DNA from: Farysia itapuensis
Taxonomy: Eukaryota; Basidiomycota; Ustilaginomycetes; Ustilaginales; Ustilaginaceae
Length of the DNA: 64,000 nucleotides
Assembly (NCBI GenBank): GCA_023212645.1
Contig: JALBYC010000035.1
Coordinates: 49,883 to 113,882, forward strand
Direction: 5' to 3'
The translations under genes were made by a program, and so were the position numbers. Each line of letters starts with the position of its first letter. The first letter of the stretch is position 1. A model generated the notes under the pieces. The model saw nothing but the letters and a program-made list of their open reading frames with translations. It searched no databases and was not told the origin of the DNA. This document shows positions 40,258-50,552 of the stretch, piece after piece.

Positions 40258-41943
40258 TCATTGCAGAGGGGTGGTGTTGGCAAGGTAGTGCGCTACTTTG
40301 GTTTCATGAGTCACCAACACTCTCTCACCATCTTCTGTCTCGACAACTTCGCGCGTTGTCTCTTTGGAAAGCAATCTGAATGGGCGTTCCTGTTCGACAT
40401 TTCGAAGTGTGCCTTCAGATTGGTGGCGTTCGTAGCTCTCCACCCAATCACAACGCAGAGCCAGGTAGAAGGACAGCGTGGCACTCGCGCCAAGCAATGG
40501 GGAGATGAGGAGCAGGACAGCCACCATCGCCGCTTGTCTTTCTAGTGCTCCGCGATCATGTGTGTTGAGATATACCGTGCCATTGTGTGAGCTGGACTCT
40601 TTCGCTTGTACAGCATCGGCTCTGGCTACTGCAAGCCTCCAGAACCATACTCCACTCTCGATTGCAATAAGGGCAAGAGTGCTTATCGCAACACTGACAT
40701 GGTCTGAGCTGATGGAACTCTGAGCAGGATGTCGCAAGAAAGTGTCGGGGAACAGTGCACGCGCAAGGCTCTGCGGCTTTGACCTGTGCAGCGAAGTCAG
40801 CCTGAGAATTTCAAGGCAGTCGTGAGTCAAAGAAACGCGCAGATAGACGCTGACAGCTCCGAGCACAATGTACAGCCCTTTGGGGGTGATTGAAAGACTG
40901 CGGCTCCAGCTGCCGTTGTCGGACTGGCTTCGTGGATACACCACGATGAGCATGGGAAACAGGTGCATGACCATGACCTTGGTGAAGCTGTTCGGGTGTT
41001 GGAGAACAGAGGAGAGACCGGCTGTAGCAAGGACGGCTAACGCTAGCGTGTTTGGCACCAAAGCAGACCAGGAATGCTTGCGAGGTAGCTTGATTCTGCG
41101 CACCGTAACAGTCGTAACCAGCTTCTCGCCCATAGTGCCAGAGACAGGTGGTTCTGCATCGTGCTTCGCTCTGACCGGGATCTTGGAGATCGCAGGTACA
41201 GAAAGACGGTAGACAATGGCAAGACCGAAGAGATTAAAGGCGAAGCTGATGGCAACCAGCTGGCCAAGAGCCATGAAGGCCCACACATGTCTGATGCCAA
41301 GACGTTTGGCTTCGTAGTACAAGAACAATGCCCATGGTCCAACGGTGATGAGACAGATCTCGCTGCTCCACCACCATGAAAGTGGATCTTTGATGACCTC
41401 CATCCACGCTTCCTTGAACAGACTGATGGAAGCAAGCCATTGCGAAATGCGTAGCAAACGCAGGTGCAGCGCTGGTACGATAGAAGACGGGTGGGTCAGG
41501 TCCATGTTAGGCGCTAAAGGCGGCATTCTGCAGCCAGATAGATGGCACCGCTCAATAAAGGCAATATAAGAGTGGTGTAAAAAGGACAACATGTAGTACC
41601 AAGTCGACGCCAAGCTTAGGACGGCCAGAAGAGCAAACAGGCGTTTCGCATTGCGAGCGTCTGCCTTGAACGCCCACGCTGTGATTCCAATGAAGAAGCT
41701 TGCAAAAGGCGTGTCATTCTTGTTTCCTCGTCTGTCCTCTCCATCGGACTCCGGCTCAATGGGCTGATTTGCCGCCGTCTCGCCTGACGTTGCAATGTTC
41801 AACACCTTGCACGTCAAATAGACATTTAGTGCGAGATAGCTGCAGAGTATCAACCAATTGGGTTCCAGCAGCGATCGCAGCAGGGTTGAGAGATCGGATG
41901 TGAGCGGTGCATAGCCTGCGTAGGAGGCGTGGGATGCGTCCAT
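40258..41943 (-). CDS. Polytopic membrane protein of unknown function
   Basis: Intron-less 561-residue protein with about ten predicted hydrophobic helices, including [53 protein letters not shown] and [20 protein letters not shown]. The start context (gcaaacATGg) is good and no signal peptide is needed. A hydrophilic acidic loop (residues ~60-80) and a basic loop (RRIKLPRKH) separate helix groups. The C-terminus is a charged tail. Similar conserved fungal membrane proteins have no known role; residues such as [20 protein letters not shown] are not recognised. It diverges from CGI121, with 150 bp between starts. Confidence 0.8.
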   Translation of the reverse strand: MDASHASYAGYAPLTSDLSTLLRSLLEPNWLILCSYLALNVYLTCKVLNIATSGETAANQPIEPESDGEDRRGNKNDTPFASFFIGITAWAFKADARNAKRLFALLAVLSLASTWYYMLSFLHHSYIAFIERCHLSGCRMPPLAPNMDLTHPSSIVPALHLRLLRISQWLASISLFKEAWMEVIKDPLSWWWSSEICLITVGPWALFLYYEAKRLGIRHVWAFMALGQLVAISFAFNLFGLAIVYRLSVPAISKIPVRAKHDAEPPVSGTMGEKLVTTVTVRRIKLPRKHSWSALVPNTLALAVLATAGLSSVLQHPNSFTKVMVMHLFPMLIVVYPRSQSDNGSWSRSLSITPKGLYIVLGAVSVYLRVSLTHDCLEILRLTSLHRSKPQSLARALFPDTFLRHPAQSSISSDHVSVAISTLALIAIESGVWFWRLAVARADAVQAKESSSHNGTVYLNTHDRGALERQAAMVAVLLLISPLLGASATLSFYLALRCDWVESYERHQSEGTLRNVEQERPFRLLSKETTREVVETEDGERVLVTHETKVAHYLANTTPLQ

Positions 41944-42093
41944 GTTTGCTGCCTGTTGCTACCTCATCATTGTTGCAAGCTGAGGGAGCAAGCGAGAAAG
42001 CGGGGGGTTGGAAATCTCGGAACACGGCCGAGCTGGACATTTCAGGCCATTATTCCTCTCACATCTTCTCCTCCTTGCTGCCCACAAAAGGCC

Positions 42094-42957
42094 ATGGAGT
42101 CAAAAGCGCTGCCCTCGACGCTTCCTGAGCCTCTTGGAGCTGTCCACCTTGCACACTTTTCCCACTTAGACCCTGAGCAATCTTCACGCATCATCGACCG
42201 CATTATACAAGCTTCCAAGCTGCCAACGCAAGCGTCTGAATCCGCTTCTTCCCAAGACGTTCAGGCGGCTGAAGAGGAACGCTCCCGGCTCAACTTTGCT
42301 TTCATAGACCCAACCAAGCTATGCTCCAAGAGGCATATACTCAGTGCAATTCTGCAAGCTGCCGTCGTGTGCGCACGTAGCTGGGATGCGGAGCAAAGCA
42401 AGTTCCGTGAAGGCGAAGGCAGCATCGGCGGCATGAAGTCCAAAACTCCCCACTCGGAAATCATCTACATGCTCAATCCAGGCAACAATGTGAGTGTAGT
42501 GCGCTCCTTGCTGATAAAAACTGTACTGACCGCTTTCTGCTTTGTCCAGGTCGGAGAATCTCTCAAACGCTTTGGACTGTCTGCCAAGTCGACATCCTTG
42601 CTCCTCATCCATTTCAGCCCTACATCTTCAGATACGGCAGCAATCTTAAGCAGCATGGTCGACGTCGTCAACTCAGCAAGATCCACCTCAGAAGAGTACA
42701 CCGCATCAAGTCTCACATGCCCGTCAGGACATGGCAGCTCAAGCAATTTGGACATAGACCAAGCCATCCGATACGATTGCTATCTGCAGGCAGATCAGCA
42801 GCAAGTCCCGCCCCTAGTGACCGACTGGAAAGATCTGAACAAGATCTACAAGCTTCAGATGCCCAGCCATGTTTTGTCTCGCCTTCCAGCACCGGAGCTT
42901 GAACCATTCGAAGATATAATCTGCACGTCGGTAGCAATGAAAATGGTGGCAGGTTGA
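42094..42957 (+). CDS. CGI121: KEOPS/EKC complex subunit Cgi121 (TPRKB family), two exons
   Basis: Exons 42094-42489 and 42550-42957; 60-nt intron 42490-42549 (GTGAGT donor, GTCCAG acceptor). Spliced product 267 residues. Removing the intron restores the conserved [18 protein letters not shown], matching the family's LSPTNNIGDALRKFG. Other family parts are [20 protein letters not shown] and [13 protein letters not shown]. Cgi121 binds Bud32 and tRNA within KEOPS, which makes t6A37 in tRNA; homology only. The protein is longer than yeast Cgi121 (181 aa), from a Ser-rich N-terminal insert near residues 30-55 and a Ser/His-rich insert near residue 195. The frame stays open through the intron and upstream of the ATG; the ATG at 42094 is chosen for its context (ggccATGg) and family fit. 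Confidence 0.87.
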   Translation: MESKALPSTLPEPLGAVHLAHFSHLDPEQSSRIIDRIIQASKLPTQASESASSQDVQAAEEERSRLNFAFIDPTKLCSKRHILSAILQAAVVCARSWDAEQSKFREGEGSIGGMKSKTPHSEIIYMLNPGNNVSVVRSLLIKTVLTAFCFVQVGESLKRFGLSAKSTSLLLIHFSPTSSDTAAILSSMVDVVNSARSTSEEYTASSLTCPSGHGSSSNLDIDQAIRYDCYLQADQQQVPPLVTDWKDLNKIYKLQMPSHVLSRLPAPELEPFEDIICTSVAMKMVAG

Positions 42958-43006
42958 GTCACATGAATGCCTGTAGATGCTAGCGTTGTTACAAAGAGAA
43001 AGAGAT

Positions 43007-43467
43007 CTAGCCTTCTGCGGCAGCTTCGGCCTTTTCCTTCTTCATGTTGGAGAGTTCCTTTTGTCGTCGGATGAAGCTGTTTTGCGAGGATGTAAGAACG
43101 GGTCAGGAAATGTGCATCCCGTCTCTCCGGCGGTGAAAAGATACGTACTCATCGTATTGACACTTTTCATATGTGTGTCTGTTATGTGGCAAGGAAAGCA
43201 ATGGTAAGCAAGCGTTCCAAGATAGCAAGGGCGCCAAGGAAGACTCACCGTTCGTGTTCGCACTTCCAGGGCAGGTACGACTCGCGTTGGCGGCATTTAT
43301 TCAATGGAATCAGGAGACTGCACCAAAAAAAGGTCAGCCTTGTGTTGTTTCGTGAGTGTGCGGGGTGGTGGAGTCACTTACGCTGAGCACTGGTCTCTCC
43401 AGCCGAGAGGGAGACGCGCGGCGCTAGCCTCTTCGATCGAAGCAGTGTGCTGTGGTGCTTCGCTCAT
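43007..43467 (-). CDS. NDUFB7: NADH:ubiquinone oxidoreductase B18 subunit (NDUFB7), four exons
   Basis: Accessory subunit of mitochondrial complex I on the intermembrane-space side. Exons 43467-43382, 43317-43249, 43178-43149 and 43076-43007; introns of 64, 70 and 72 nt with GTAAGT, GTGAGT and GTACGT donors. The spliced 84-residue protein contains a twin CX9C (CHCH) domain: QCSALLIPLNKC and KCEHERHTYEKC, with the family sequence YLPWKCE between them, and ends in a charged helix (RRQKELSNMKKEKAEAAAEG). The CX9C pairs imply Mia40-dependent import with no cleavable presequence. All splice phases agree. Exon 3 is only 30 nt. It is divergent from KGD4 with 236 bp between starts, pairing two mitochondrial energy genes. 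Confidence 0.92.
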
Positions 43468-43703
43468 TGCTGCTACTTGCTAGGCTTTGAGCAGAGTCAG
43501 AATCAACGACGACAGACAGCGTACAGTCACAGTCACAGTCTCCCATCTCTCCATCACGTGTACTTTACTCGCACGATACAATTATATAGCGGAAAGAGCC
43601 GCCTGCTGGATCCATCACGAATCTCCACTTTTGCATTCTGTGATTTCGATTCCTTCCGGTCAGCCTCACCTCTACCCTTTACTACTGCAATACCCCCCAC
43701 AAC

Positions 43704-44221
43704 ATGTTGCGCACGTTGGTCCGCAGGGCTCACATTCACAAGCAGGGCTTCAAGTTTCCCGATCGCAAAGCGCCAAAAGGTAGGTTCATCCACCCATGTC
43801 TCTGCATCGCGGAATCCGGCTCAAGCTAACGCTTCTCCGTGTAACAGCCGATGAACATGTTCCACACCCGCACCCAGCAGCTCCACCCAAAGTAGTCGAG
43901 TCCTTCTCCCACTTTCAGCAAGTGTTCGAGTCTGGACCGCACTTTAACCCAGAGAAGCTCAAAGCCGCATCATCTCCATCTTCAAAATCGCAGTCGTCAT
44001 CCGGCTCCGGTCTCATTCAGGTTGACATGACCGGCAGAGAGGTGGCAGAAGATGTGCATCTCTTACCAGAACGATTCTGGAAGACGCCAGCGCTCATGTT
44101 CTCAGACGAGGAAATGGAGGCTGTCATGGTAAGTCTGCATAGTCCAACGACTTCGCCACTGTAACTTGTCCCCTGACTTGTTCTTCTTTTCGCACCAACA
44201 CAGAGCGGCGGCGCTCGCTGA
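43704..44221 (+). CDS. KGD4: Alpha-ketoglutarate dehydrogenase subunit 4 (KGD4/Ymr31/MRPS36-like), three exons
   Basis: Exons 43704-43779, 43848-44128 and 44204-44221; introns 43780-43847 (68 nt) and 44129-44203 (75 nt). Spliced product 124 residues. A basic mitochondrial presequence (MLRTLVRRAHIHKQG) precedes FKFPDRKAPK, like the IKF motif of yeast Ymr31, and the end reads LLPERFWKTPALMFSDEEME then AVMSGGAR, aligning with yeast LPARFRYKP and ESINSGGAW. In other fungi and animals KGD4 tethers the E3 subunit to the 2-oxoglutarate dehydrogenase core. The last exon supplies only SGGAR, the conserved C-terminal tail. A Ser-rich linker (residues ~63-80) joins the two ends. Alternative readings without splicing end in stops. 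Confidence 0.85.
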
Positions 44222-44671
44222 AGTACTCTCACACACACACACTCACGCACCACCAATGTCCTTACTGTGCCTTCAAGGCAGAGCGAGCTGTGATACACTT
44301 GATAGACGCTCGACACATATTTTGTTAGATCTCTATACTGCCATCATACATCGTACATCGACGAACTTCTCATCAACGTTCCGTGTGCTGTGACAGGCTT
44401 GCATAACGATGCTGCGGAGCTCGCAAGTCAGACGAGATTGGATTGAAGACAAGCTACTTGACAAAGGCAATGTCGGGAGCTGAGGCCCTCGAGTATGCGC
44501 TGTTTTGAGTTACGACTCCTCGTGCTTGGATGTCGTGTGTATGTATCACTTGGACCCTGACCTCGGATCTTGTCTCCGACCATGCAAAATGCGGGGAAAC
44601 GACCATTTGCAGTCCCGTCTTTGCACAGCATCGACCTCCTAGTCTGGCTTGCTTTGTGAACGTAGCTGATC
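44222..44671. other. Intergenic region
   Basis: 450 bp between KGD4 and the alcohol dehydrogenase gene, with a short CA-type run near 44229-44242. It should hold the KGD4 3' UTR and the ADH promoter. No gene or RNA was recognised. Confidence 0.5.
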
Positions 44672-46217
44672 ATGACTGTGTTTGACGGAAAAGCGCTCGT
44701 AGCTGAAGAGACCAACGGTGATTTTCACCTCGTCGATATCCAACTCGACGCAGACAAACTCGGACCTGACGAGGTCATCGTCCGCTTTGAGCACACTGGT
44801 GTATGGTACGTATCTCCAGCTGCCACTTTTCGATGGCACATTGACAAAGAATCCTCTCACAGCCACACCGATATCTCGTCACTTTGCAATGATATTCCGT
44901 GCGTCTTTCCATGCATCTTGGGTCATGAAGGTGCTGGTCATGTCGAGTACGTGGCCCCGACGTACACTGGCAAGTTTAAGAAGGGAGATGTCGTGATCGC
45001 CAGCTTTTGCAGCTGTGGAGACTGCACCAACTGCAAGGGCAACGAACCTGCCAGGTGCGACCTCTTCATGGCAACCAGTAGGTATCGCCAGACTGTCCTT
45101 TGTAATTAAGCCTACCAGCTCGCTGATCATCCCTGATACTAGACTTGGGCTTTTACACCAAGCAGCTGCAACGGCTCATGGTGTCGTATACAGGCAAAGA
45201 TGGCCAGAGGAAGGAAGCCTTTGGCAAGTATTTTGGTCAAAGCTCCTTTTCCAACCGCATGGCTGTCACAGATCGCAGTGTAAGTAAAGAGCGAGCCTCG
45301 CTTCGTGTCCCAAACACAATCTTACCCCTTCTCATCTCGTAAACCTAGTTGACCAAAGTCAAAGCCGGGACTTCGACCAAGCTAGCCTCGACCCTGGCAT
45401 GCGGATTCCAGACCGGCTTCTCGACCGTGCTGGAAAAAGCTCCGACCATGACCCCACGTTCCTATGATGTGTGGCAGAAGCTGGGTGCCTCCATTCCCGA
45501 CGCAGTCCAATCATCGGCGGTCATCGAGCGCTCGCAACATACGCTTCTCGTAGCGGGTCTGGGTGCAGTCGGTCTGGGTGCAATCTACGCCGGCAAGATA
45601 CTCGGCTTTGGCTGCATTATCGCTACTGACTTGAGCGAGCCCCGGCTGGAGCTTGCAAAGACCGCAGGAGCGACCCATGTGCTCAACGTCTCCGGTCTCG
45701 ATCAAGCGGCATTTGCTGACAAAGTCAAGGAGATGAGCGCAGACAAGCGCGGTGCTAGCTTGAGCATCGAAGCCAGTGGATCTCCCATCGCTCTCAAGAA
45801 CATAACGTCAGCGCTGGCAATCGGAGGCAAGGTCGTTCTCCTAGGCACGCCGCCTCAAGGCTCTCTCATCGACATTCCCACTATCGATCTTGCTGTGAGC
45901 TATCTATCACCGAGGCCTTTGATACACAAAACGCTGACCACTTACACTACACTTGCAGGCCCATGTCTGGACTATGGACGGTATTCTCATGGGTAAGTGT
46001 CTGGCAAGACTAGCTGCTACCGCCGCGTGTACTGACCCAACCTACAGGAAACTCTGTCCCCGAGGTTACTCTGCCTTTCCTGGTGGCAAAAATCGAGTCC
46101 GGTGAACTTGACTTCTTGGACAAGATGATCAAAGTCTACAAGCCAGAGGACATGGCAAACGCCGTTCGAGACGCAAAAGCCGGCAAAGTCATCAAGCCCG
46201 TCATCGACTGGACCTAG
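44672..46217 (+). CDS. Zinc-dependent (aryl-)alcohol dehydrogenase, MDR family, six exons
   Basis: Exons 44672-44805, 44863-45077, 45143-45279, 45349-45894, 45959-45992 and 46048-46217; introns 55-69 nt, all GT-AG. Spliced protein 411 residues. Splice 1 builds the catalytic-zinc motif HTGVCHTD; GHEGAGHV supplies the second zinc ligand region. The structural-zinc loop CSCGDCTNCKGNEPARC is complete. The nucleotide-binding fold has VAGLGAVGLGAIYAG followed by ATDLSEPR, whose Asp favours NAD. Substrate is uncertain; the loop and length resemble benzyl/aryl or geraniol-type dehydrogenases. An extra segment after MATNLGFYTK is larger than in class I ADHs. The MFS gene lies 0.9 kb downstream on the same strand, so a shared detoxification or export role is possible but unproven. 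Confidence 0.88.
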
Positions 46218-47094
46218 TCCATCTGTAGATCTGCCAATAGCGACGTCATCGTTCCGTATATCATGGGAAGAATCATTCAAAGCTTATGTACCAGAGACAC
46301 TGCCCCTCGTGACGTCAACATGGCTAAAGCGATGAGCGTGGGGGTTTCCCGATCGTTCTTCAGCAAAGTTGCTCGTTAATCCGAATCTTTGGGAGAGTCT
46401 CAAGTCTTGTTTGCACTGTCAGCGTCTGCAGAAGCCTTGTCCTGAGTGCGACGGTGGCGACGACGCCACACACTCTCCTGTTCAAGTTGACCCTTATCGG
46501 ATGCTACAAGGCCATGCTTTCCTTGAATCTTTACGCCAAAGCTTGCGCCTTAAGCGAGCCTCCAACCACGAAAACAATCACGCTTACGGTGGGGGATATT
46601 ATCAGCATTTTGCTAGACGTCTCGGACAATCTATCCGATACAGCCTGCCTAAGCTCGCGAATCGATCAAGCGTAGTGTCTGCCAAGACTCCTTTCAAGCT
46701 TTGCCAGTACCTTCCTTGGCCCGGCTAAAGGCTAACACACGCGGTAAGCGTATCGCATTGACTGCGTCCCTGTTCCTCCCAAGCAAGGACAGCAGCATGA
46801 GAACGTCTTCTATGATGGTACCCTTCTTTCGGCCCGACAGCGGGGTTCAGGCCCACCCCACTTCATATGAATTCATGTTGTGGCTAATTTTGTTCCACCA
46901 GCCGTGTCTCTTTCACGGTTGGGTTTAGTGTAGCTCGCACGTCCACTGACGCAAAACGACTGACGATGCTCGCGACCTTCTTGGCTTCTTCTATCATGAA
47001 ATGCTTTAGCGTAAGGGCAACAGCGCACAGAACCAATCAGAGATATAAGTGCTCCAGATGTGGGGCCGGCATTCGTGTCTAACCTGGCATTAAG
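46218..47094. other. Intergenic region with a weak 119-codon frame
   Basis: About 880 bp between ADH and the MFS transporter. A frame at 46369-46728 (with two Cys pairs, CLHC and CPEC) overlaps another open frame at 46454-46675, so one of the two could be a remnant or an undetected exon, but neither has a convincing start, splice pattern or recognised domain. No RNA gene was seen. Confidence 0.45.
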
Positions 47095-49227
47095 ATGTCA
47101 AGCAACAAAGCTACTACTCCCGTGCACCACGTCGACCAAGCGTCGCCGTCAAGCTCAAGCAAAGGTTCCTTCTCGCCTACATCCATCCGAATGCCGACAT
47201 GTGGCAGAGATGGCGCTAAGCCAGAACCTCGTCATATCAAGTTCGCCAGACCAGCCTCTTCGTTCACGCAAGAGTCTCGAACAGGAATGCTGGCAAAGGC
47301 CAAGGAGCAACAAGTGATTGCGGAGGAGAAAGAAGTAGACATGGTCCCTTCTCATGGCCGTTTGCTTCCTATCGGTCAATTTCTGATTGTGTATGCCTGC
47401 ATGTCGCTTGCAGTGCTGCTCAACTCTCTTGACCAGACAATTGGTGAGTGCTGCGCATAGGCACATCGACAAGATTGCATGCTAAGCAGTCATTGTGTTG
47501 TGCACAGTTGCATGCATCCTGCCAAGTATCTCTACAGAGTTTGGTCACAATCAAACTTCTTGGGTTGGGACTGCCTACCTCTTGACTCAGACAACATTCT
47601 CTCCCGTGTACGGCAGAATGAGCGATGTCTTCGGCAGAAAGGTAAGACCATCCTCTCAGTCCGATGGCCAAGATATATAGCTGACTCGTAGTGTCGTGCT
47701 GGAAAAGTCGCTTTTTATTTTTGCCATGACATTCTTCCTCATCGGTGTCGCTATGTGTGGCTCAGCCACGTCGATGATTATGCTGATTATCGGCAGAGTC
47801 ATCTCTGGGATCGGTGGAGCAGGGCTTTTCAGTATGGTTCATATTTGCATATCCGACATCGTCACTCTTCGGAAGCGAGGCACCTATCATGGCATTCTGT
47901 CAGCAGTGAACGGAGCCGGAGCAGCGCTGGGACCCACCATTGGCGGTCTCTTTGCCAGTCAGGGACTCGGCGGATGGAGGTGTGCGTTCTATTTCCAGCT
48001 TCCAATTGGCTTTGTAGCTGGTCTTGTCACCTTTTTCTTCCTCCCTCGCATTGGCACTACTGATATCAGGCTCTTCACGACCAAACTCAAGAGCGTTGAC
48101 TACATGGGTATGATTCTCTTCGTGTAAGTGCTTAGTAAATGATTATGCGCTTGCACACAACTCACGCACAATGAGGCTTCACACAGCGGAGGAAATTCAA
48201 TGGTCTTATTGGCGCTCAACCTTATCGATCCACCTACGGTTCCTTTTGCCTCTGCCAACGTGCTCTCGGTCCTGTTTTGCGGGCTTGCTGTCCTCTGCCT
48301 GTTCTTTGTCTGGGAGAGTAAGCACGCCGCTGAACCCATCGTGCCGACTAGAATCTTCAAAAGAGCCTCGATCGACCTCGTCTTTATGCTCAACTTCTCT
48401 TTTGGGTACGTGTTCTTTGCAACATTGTATTACATTCCCGAATACTTCCAGGTGGTGGACGGACAAGATGCTCTTCAGTCTTCCATCTCGTTGATGCCCG
48501 TCGTCATCACTTCCATCTTTTTCAGCTGGCTGACTGGACTGGCCACCAGCATCACGGGACGCTACAAGTGGAGCCTGCTCGTTTCATTTGTGCTCCAGAC
48601 CGTGGGCAGCATCATCATCTACACTCAATTCCAACTGGATATGTCGAAAGGCATTGGAATTGCGGCAATGCTCATCCTCGGTATCGGTTTCGGCTGCCAG
48701 ATGCAATGTTCTCTTGTCGCATGTCAATCTGCCACCAGGCAAGACGAGGTTGCCATGGCGACTTCTGTCAGGAATTTCTTCGTAAGTGCACTCAAGCTTG
48801 CTGGGCGGGCAAAGCTGACCAGTCTGTCAACATACAGCGAAATTCTGGAGGAGTGGTTGGTCTAGCCGTAAGTGGCTGTGTGCTGAATGCCACATTTCAC
48901 AAAGAGCTCAGCACAGCACTTGGGCGATACCTGCAAGATAATGTGCTCATGGAAGTGAAATCTCGACCTCTCACAATTCCAAGCTTGACTCTGCCCTTTG
49001 TCACGCCGGCAAAAACGGCCTACGTGAGGTCGCTGCATCTGGTATACCTGCTGTTCATCCCCGTCTCGATTCTGGCATTGCTCTGCGCCCTTCTGCTTCC
49101 GGAGTACACACTCGAAAGGGATTCTCAAGGTGATCCAGTCCGCCAGGTTCCATACCACATTGCCGCTCCGCAGTGGGCCAGACGGAAGCAAGAGAAATCC
49201 TTAGATGCGGGCAAAATTCAACCTTGA
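47095..49227 (+). CDS. MFS drug:H+ antiporter-type transporter (DHA2/14-TM), five exons
   Basis: Exons 47095-47443, 47508-47641, 47708-48123, 48187-48781 and 48838-49227; spliced 627 residues. A ~85-residue cytosolic N-terminus precedes the first helix, which carries the 14-TM drug-transporter motif SLDQTIVACILPSI (joined by splice 1). Then come YLLTQTTFSPVYGRMSDVFGRK (the first part of motif A), IIGRVISGIGGAGLFS, and motif C-like GILSAVNGAGAALGPTIGG. Late helices (ALLCALLLPEYTLERDSQGD) complete the fold. Intron 2 uses an AAAAG acceptor at 47707; a nearer TAG acceptor at 47691 would break the frame and sits too close to the CTGAC branch-like motif. Such plasma-membrane exporters move toxins, azoles or metabolites; the substrate here is unknown. 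Its neighbour ADH may be functionally linked. Confidence 0.88.
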
Positions 49228-49304
49228 CTCAAGACTTTTCTTCTGCAGCATAGGTAGACGAGCAACCTGAAATTTATGGTGATCTGTGACTGTGCAGTTT
49301 GGCC

Positions 49305-50306
49305 TTATCGCTGCAAGCTGCCAGAGCCGTTCGCATCCTGTCCAGCAGGATCCGCGGTGTCACCGTTTTGGCCTTGAGCGGGACCGGTGTTGAGATAGTT
49401 GTCGAAGCAGGCAAATTGAGGATCGCTGACGCCACCAGCATCGACACAGCGCTTGCAAAAGGTTTGCTGCCACCAGAGCTTGTCTCCGTCAGCCAGCTTA
49501 GCGGGTACACCGTTCTCTACACACTGCTTTTGATCGATACCTGTGTCGTGGCATTGGGCGCTGGCGGAACTGGCAGCGAGGACGTTTGCCAAACAGGCAC
49601 TGTTGCTGTTGCTGGCTGTCTTGGCGGCGCCCTGTGCGTCTGCAATTGAAGCGTATGGACGTTCACAGCGGCAGACTCCCAGAGTAATGACGGGCGCGAA
49701 AGGCTGCTTGGCGCTCAGCGAGCCTGTAGCGACCTGAGACGTTACGTAGACCCACGGCGAGAAAGCGTAGAACTGCTGGAAGGCCGAGCCCGAGTTGGGA
49801 TAGGCACCGAAATCGCTATGCGTTACAGGCAATGGCGTACTCTTGTCGTCTTCGCCTCCCAGGAGGCCAACATCGTCGTCGAGTTTCTGGCTCGTCGAGT
49901 CAGCGCCCGCGCCGTCCGTACCTTGAGCGCCTTCTTTGTCGTCGTGACTGTCTTGGGTGCCTCCCGTGTCGCCACCGAGAGCATCGTCCTGATGATGATC
50001 ATTCGCACCGCCTGCTCCAGCAACCCCATCACCGCCAGTTCCAGTGCTGCTTACCTCGCCGCCGTAAAGATTCACTGGCTGGTGGGGATGGCCAGCTGCA
50101 TTGGAGTCATACTCTCCTTTCGCCCCCTTCTGGTCAGTGACGCTGCTGGCAGGGATCGAAGGATCGTCAGAAGCCGGCGCGACATCTCCAAATGTGGTGC
50201 CGCTCCTTCGTAGATGGCGGAATCCAGATTGCCCAGTATGGGCATTCGCGATGCTGGCGGCACAGGTGATGGCCAGAAGAACAAGCGTCCCGGTAGATAC
50301 TCGCAT
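49305..50306 (-). CDS. Secreted Cys-rich protein, candidate effector
   Basis: Intron-less 333-residue protein with a clear signal peptide (MRVSTGTLVLLAITCAASIANA). Residues ~25-165 are a disordered Gly/Asp/His/Ser-rich linker (GGDGVAGAGGANDHHQDDAL). The C-terminal ~150 residues carry eight Cys (in CRCERPY, ACLANVL, QCHDTG, QCVENG, FCKRC and FACFDN) and begin with GSAFQQFYAFSPWVYVTSQV, suggesting a compact disulphide domain. No known family was recognised. Smut fungi secrete many such lineage-specific proteins to the host apoplast; an effector role is an inference. A KEX2-type LRR or RR site (HLRRSG) near residue 32 could remove a propeptide. It converges with the MFS gene, with 77 bp between stops. 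Confidence 0.8.
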   Translation of the reverse strand: MRVSTGTLVLLAITCAASIANAHTGQSGFRHLRRSGTTFGDVAPASDDPSIPASSVTDQKGAKGEYDSNAAGHPHQPVNLYGGEVSSTGTGGDGVAGAGGANDHHQDDALGGDTGGTQDSHDDKEGAQGTDGAGADSTSQKLDDDVGLLGGEDDKSTPLPVTHSDFGAYPNSGSAFQQFYAFSPWVYVTSQVATGSLSAKQPFAPVITLGVCRCERPYASIADAQGAAKTASNSNSACLANVLAASSASAQCHDTGIDQKQCVENGVPAKLADGDKLWWQQTFCKRCVDAGGVSDPQFACFDNYLNTGPAQGQNGDTADPAGQDANGSGSLQR

Positions 50307-50552
50307 GGTTGCCGAATTTGACGAGCGCTATCAGGAAGGTGGGGTGGGTCTCGAGACGGAGCGGCCTTATATGTTCCTACATGGCGGCGTCCCTACCGGA
50401 CTCTTCGACACAACGATCTGCGACGCTCAGGCACATCGCTCTGTTCTCATGTGGCCCACTCGCGGCACTAAATGACACGTACAGGATATGAATTGCAATG
50501 GTGTATGAATGCGAGATGAAGTGGGATCCCACTGACGCAAAGTGGTGCCTCT

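Noticed and set aside
25248..47094. tRNA or other RNA genes in the larger spacers
   Set aside because: No paired acceptor, T-loop (GTTCRANNC) or Pol III box combination was seen in 25.2-26.4, 30.0-31.0, 38.0-38.7 or 46.2-47.1 kb.
47642..47707. Frameshift or pseudogene in the MFS transporter
   Set aside because: A splice acceptor at 47707 restores the frame and the GRK motif without invoking a broken gene.
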